Assembly (NCBI RefSeq): GCF_003050615.1
Contig: NZ_NWBU01000018.1
Span: 62,001-126,000 of the forward strand
Length of the DNA: 64,000 nt
Reading direction: 5' to 3'
Source of the DNA: Sphingomonas oleivorans
Lineage (GTDB): Bacteria; Pseudomonadota; Alphaproteobacteria; Sphingomonadales; Sphingomonadaceae
Each line of letters starts with the position of its first letter. Position 1 is the stretch's first letter. A program made the translations under genes and the position numbers. Of this stretch, positions 63,228-64,000 are shown piece after piece. The notes under the pieces were generated by a model that did no database searches, was not told the origin of the DNA, and was given only the letters and a program-made list of their open reading frames with translations.

Positions 63228-63347
63228 GGCGATGCGCGCCGCCTCGGCGCTGCCGGGATCGAGTGTCGATTGTTCGCCCGCACAGGCCGATGCAAGAAGC
63301 GGCGGGAAGATGAGAATAGCGGCGGGACGGAACCGGCAGTTGAAGAT

Positions 63348-63452
63348 CGTGGAGCCTCTACAGCAAGGCGGGTTTCGATCCCGCCAAAAGCTCCAACGGG
63401 AACATGACGATCATGTTCCCATGCCGTTTGGCAGCCTATGCTGCGCGGCGGA
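63348..63452. other. Gap between the symporter and the oxidase operon
   Basis: About 100 bases (220 to the ATG at 63227). A minus-strand 18-codon frame from 63417 (MIVMFPLELLAGSKPALL) ends at TAG next to the AGAGG site of the proposed ATC start. A dyad of GGGAACATGA and its complement near 63399-63422 may be an operator. Confidence 0.3.
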
Positions 63453-64000
63453 TCAGCGGAACCAGATGACCAGCAATGCGGTGAGCGTCAGCAGGATCAG
63501 CGACTGGAAACGGTAATTTTTCCAGAGGCTGATGTCGCGCAATTCCGCGCTTTCGGCATGCCAATATCGGCGCGTCCAGATCAGGGCTTCGACCTGCGCG
63601 GGCGAGGGAGGCGGTGCCGTCCAACTGCCGAGGATCATCGCCACGCCCGCCGCGACGAACAGGATCGGTGCGACATAGAGGAAGTGCAGCGGAAAGGCGC
63701 CCGTAGCGTTGAGCGCGAAGAGCGTGATCCCCGCCGCGAGGCCCGCCACGATCGCCGCGGCGGCACCACGCGCATTGGCCCGCCGCCAGAACAGGCCGAT
63801 GAGGAAGATCGCGACGATCGGTGGCGAGCTATAGGACAGCATCGCCTGCAGATATTGCCATAGCGATCCGAACCGTTCGATCTGCGGCGCCACGACGATC
63901 GCCACCAGCATGAAGCCCACGGTCGCGAGGCGGCCGACGCGCACCAGCGCCTTGCCCTTCAGCTCCGGACGCCAGATCCGTACGAAATCCATGGTGAAGA
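63453..64000 (-). CDS. Sodium:solute symporter family protein, C-terminal part (cut by window edge)
   Basis: The frame continues beyond 64000; about 182 C-terminal codons are visible. An internal ATG at 63992 is not the start, since the frame stays open before it. Seen: FVRIWRPELKGKALVRVGRL, typical of the segment after a late helix of SSS transporters, then four membrane segments and LIGLFWRRANARGAAAAIVAG, with a last helix ILLTLTALLVIWFR. Substrate (sugar, proline, inositol or other) cannot be told from this part. Confidence 0.82.
   Translation of the reverse strand, partial: FTMDFVRIWRPELKGKALVRVGRLATVGFMLVAIVVAPQIERFGSLWQYLQAMLSYSSPPIVAIFLIGLFWRRANARGAAAAIVAGLAAGITLFALNATGAFPLHFLYVAPILFVAAGVAMILGSWTAPPPSPAQVEALIWTRRYWHAESAELRDISLWKNYRFQSLILLTLTALLVIWFR

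Overview
The window is GC-rich, gene-dense chromosomal DNA from an alphaproteobacterium, most likely of the order Sphingomonadales. The grounds are the ChpT phosphotransferase, a DivL-type kinase with tyrosine at the phosphorylation site, the divL-tsaE-amgK-murU-addB-addA-trxA gene order, an RpoH sigma factor, and an extended psp operon divergent from pspF. Genus and species cannot be read from the sequence. No tRNA, rRNA, CRISPR array, insertion sequence or prophage was recognised. The only structured RNA gene is rnpB. The first gene (dnaX) and the last (a sodium:solute symporter) are cut by the window edges.

Layout. 1-4.4 kb: the dnaX 3' end with ybaB and a 59-codon HTH-like gene, mtgA, rpoH, rluD and a JAMM peptidase. 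4.5-10.5 kb: chpT followed by a compact chemotaxis-type cluster cheA-cheW-cheY-cheB-cheR. CheA has a second CheW-like region and a degenerate receiver. 10.5-15.5 kb: a DMT transporter, an AmpD-like amidase, rnpB, a TPR/TonB-C protein, a J-domain protein and a small [2Fe-2S] protein. 15.5-20.9 kb: sufE, then a minus-strand psp operon of seven genes behind a clear sigma-54 promoter, divergent from pspF. 21-26 kb: sodB, yciB, ftsY, mtaB, dapF and a DUF924 gene. 26-30 kb: the ffh-rpsP-rimM-trmD-rplS translation/secretion operon, closed by a strong terminator. 30-40.6 kb: a DPP-IV-like peptidase, asd, a DUF2238 membrane protein, a hydrolase, an SDR, amn, a peroxiredoxin, yqgE and ahcY.

40.8-52.3 kb holds divL-tsaE-amgK-murU-addB-addA-trxA, mixing cell-cycle control, tRNA modification, cell-wall sugar recycling and double-strand break repair. 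52.3-57.7 kb carries an inositol-monophosphatase-family gene, argJ, secA and mgtC. 57.8-63.3 kb is a tightly overlapping five-gene operon for an accessory haem-copper oxidase: subunit II with its own cytochrome c domain, a fused subunit I/III, a small membrane protein, a CtaG-like assembly factor and a tri-haem cytochrome c.

Most of the window is housekeeping. The points most worth a second look are: the psp operon, in which PspB, PspC and three extra small membrane proteins share a C-terminal coiled-coil module; the oxidase subunit I, in which conserved proton-channel residues appear replaced; the rimM start, where the well-placed ATG and Shine-Dalgarno lie in a different frame from the conserved body, bridged by a run of seven C; the subunit II gene, whose lipoprotein signal region has no standard start codon; the DivL H-box tyrosine together with chpT in the same window; and the operator and structured leader in front of ahcY.
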